This document shows, one piece after another, positions 5,458 to 6,450 of a DNA stretch of 6,450 nt. The translations under genes and the position numbers were made by a program. Position 1 is the first letter of the stretch, and every line of letters begins with the position of its first letter. The DNA is from an uncultured Ruminococcus sp. (GTDB lineage Bacteria > Bacillota > Clostridia > Oscillospirales > Ruminococcaceae), in assembly GCA_946186215.1 (NCBI GenBank), contig CAMHMM010000111.1:1-6450 (forward strand), in the 5' to 3' direction. The notes beneath the pieces were generated by a model. The model was not told the origin of the DNA. It saw only the letters and a list, made by a program, of their open reading frames with translations, and made no database searches.

Positions 5458-6450
5458 ATGTCGGTATTTGAAGAAAGACTCAGAAAAGAACAGGAAAAAT
5501 ATGAAAAGCTGATAGCTCAGCCCAACCAAAAATCGGAGCTTTACAACGGCATCTATGACCGCTATGTAAATCCCGTTCTCACAGCCGCTCATGCGCCGCT
5601 GATCTGGAAATACGATCTTGATCCCGGGACAAATCCGTATTTTATGGAAAGACTGGGAATAAACGCAGTGCTCAATGCGGGCGCGATATATTTTGAAGGG
5701 AAATACTGCCTTGTGGCAAGGGTAGAGGGAAACGACAGAAAGTCCTTCTTTGCCGTTGCAAGGAGCGACAGCCCCACGGAGGGCTTCGTGTTTGACGATT
5801 ACCCGATACTTCTCCCGGACACTGAGCCCGACGAGACAAATGTGTATGATATGCGCCTGACACAGCACGAGGACGGCTGGATATACGGAGTTTTCTGCTC
5901 GGAAAGCAAGGATACGGCCAGCAGCGACCTTTCCGCAGCCATAGCACAGGCGGGCATCGTCCGTACAAAGGATCTGGTAAACTGGGAAAGGCTCCCCAAC
6001 CTGAGATCAAAGTCGCCACAGCAGAGAAATGTTGTGCTCCACCCGGAATTTGTTGACGGAAGGTACGCTTTCTACACCCGCCCGCAGGATGATTTTATCC
6101 AGACAGGCTCAGGCGGCGGCGTGTGCATAGGCCTCGTTGAGGATATAAACGATCCCGTTATCTGCACTGAGGAAAAGGTGATATCTCCCCGCCGCTACCA
6201 CACGATAACGGAGGTAAAAAACGGCGCAGGTGCTGTGCCGATAAAGACCTCCCGCGGCTGGATACATATCGCCCACGGTGTCCGCAACACAGCTGCAGGG
6301 CTTCGCTATGTGATCTATGTGTTCGCAACCGACCTCAACGATCCGTCCAGGCTTATCGCAGAGCCCTCGGGACTTTTCATCTCTCCCCGCGGCAGCGAGC
6401 GCGTCGGCGATGTTTCCAATGTTACCTTCACCAACGGCGCTATCGTAAAG
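5458..6450 (+). CDS. 4-O-beta-D-mannosyl-D-glucose phosphorylase, GH130 family (3' end outside window)
   Basis: The frame is open from ATG 5458 to the right edge, giving 331 residues of a protein family usually near 390; about 60 C-terminal residues are missing through the window boundary only. The N-terminus MSVFEERLRKEQEKYEKL is the helical leader of GH130 subfamily 1. ETNVYDMRLT places Asp131 at the position of the proton donor Asp131 reported for the Bacteroides fragilis enzyme. LHPEFVDGRYAFYTRP (194-209), TGSGGG (216-221) and GAGAVPIKTSRGWIHIAHG (257-275) are further family-like blade and phosphate-site segments. The enzyme phosphorolyses mannosylglucose to alpha-mannose 1-phosphate and glucose, a step in mannan or glucomannan use in Ruminococcus and Bacteroides. 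No signal peptide, so cytoplasmic. It is 17 bases after whiA with AGGAG and no intervening terminator, so it appears to belong to the murB operon. Subfamily (mannosylglucose versus mannooligosaccharide) is judged from overall resemblance; GH130_2 is the alternative. Confidence 0.93.
   Translation, partial: MSVFEERLRKEQEKYEKLIAQPNQKSELYNGIYDRYVNPVLTAAHAPLIWKYDLDPGTNPYFMERLGINAVLNAGAIYFEGKYCLVARVEGNDRKSFFAVARSDSPTEGFVFDDYPILLPDTEPDETNVYDMRLTQHEDGWIYGVFCSESKDTASSDLSAAIAQAGIVRTKDLVNWERLPNLRSKSPQQRNVVLHPEFVDGRYAFYTRPQDDFIQTGSGGGVCIGLVEDINDPVICTEEKVISPRRYHTITEVKNGAGAVPIKTSRGWIHIAHGVRNTAAGLRYVIYVFATDLNDPSRLIAEPSGLFISPRGSERVGDVSNVTFTNGAIVK

Noticed and set aside
5441..5512. 23-codon frame starting at the ATG right after the whiA stop
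   Set aside because: It has no ribosome site of its own, overlaps the GH130 gene out of frame and has no recognisable sequence. AGGAG and protein similarity support ATG 5458.

Overview
The window looks like chromosomal DNA from a Gram-positive gut or rumen Clostridia bacterium, most likely Ruminococcus or a close Oscillospiraceae relative. This rests on three things: a murB-rapZ-whiA cluster (whiA is a Gram-positive gene), a GH130-family mannosylglucose phosphorylase resembling the enzyme known from Ruminococcus albus, and strong Shine-Dalgarno sites with a consensus housekeeping promoter. The genus is an inference; no rRNA or other marker is present. All recognised genes are on the + strand and coding density is high.

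Positions 1-2587 are the tail of one transcription unit. It opens with the probable last codons of an upstream gene that overlaps, by ATGA, a 191-residue 2H phosphoesterase (LigT / 2'-5' RNA ligase-like). A 622-residue cytoplasmic SASA-type carbohydrate acetylesterase follows. A strong intrinsic terminator (2554-2587) ends the unit.

Positions 2588-2699 are an AT-rich control region. It holds a tandem 7-bp repeat, a 12-bp palindrome and a textbook promoter: TTGACA, 17-bp spacer, extended TATAAT. The promoter drives murB (UDP-N-acetylenolpyruvoylglucosamine reductase), rapZ (nucleotide-binding P-loop protein) and whiA (LAGLIDADG-like/HTH regulator). No terminator is visible after whiA. Only 17 bases later a further gene begins behind an AGGAG site and runs off the right edge. 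It is a GH130 4-O-beta-D-mannosyl-D-glucose phosphorylase of which the first 331 residues are present.

Taken together, a cell-wall and division regulatory operon is flanked by carbohydrate genes: an acetylesterase before it and a mannoside phosphorylase fused transcriptionally to its end. Both carbohydrate enzymes lack a signal peptide, so both should act on imported oligosaccharides. One reading is intracellular breakdown of acetylated (gluco)mannan fragments, giving mannose 1-phosphate that can enter sugar-nucleotide pools. yvcK, which usually lies between rapZ and whiA in Firmicutes, is absent here. I see no mobile element, CRISPR array, tRNA, rRNA or clearly new defence-type system. The most noteworthy points are the gene arrangement and the control region.
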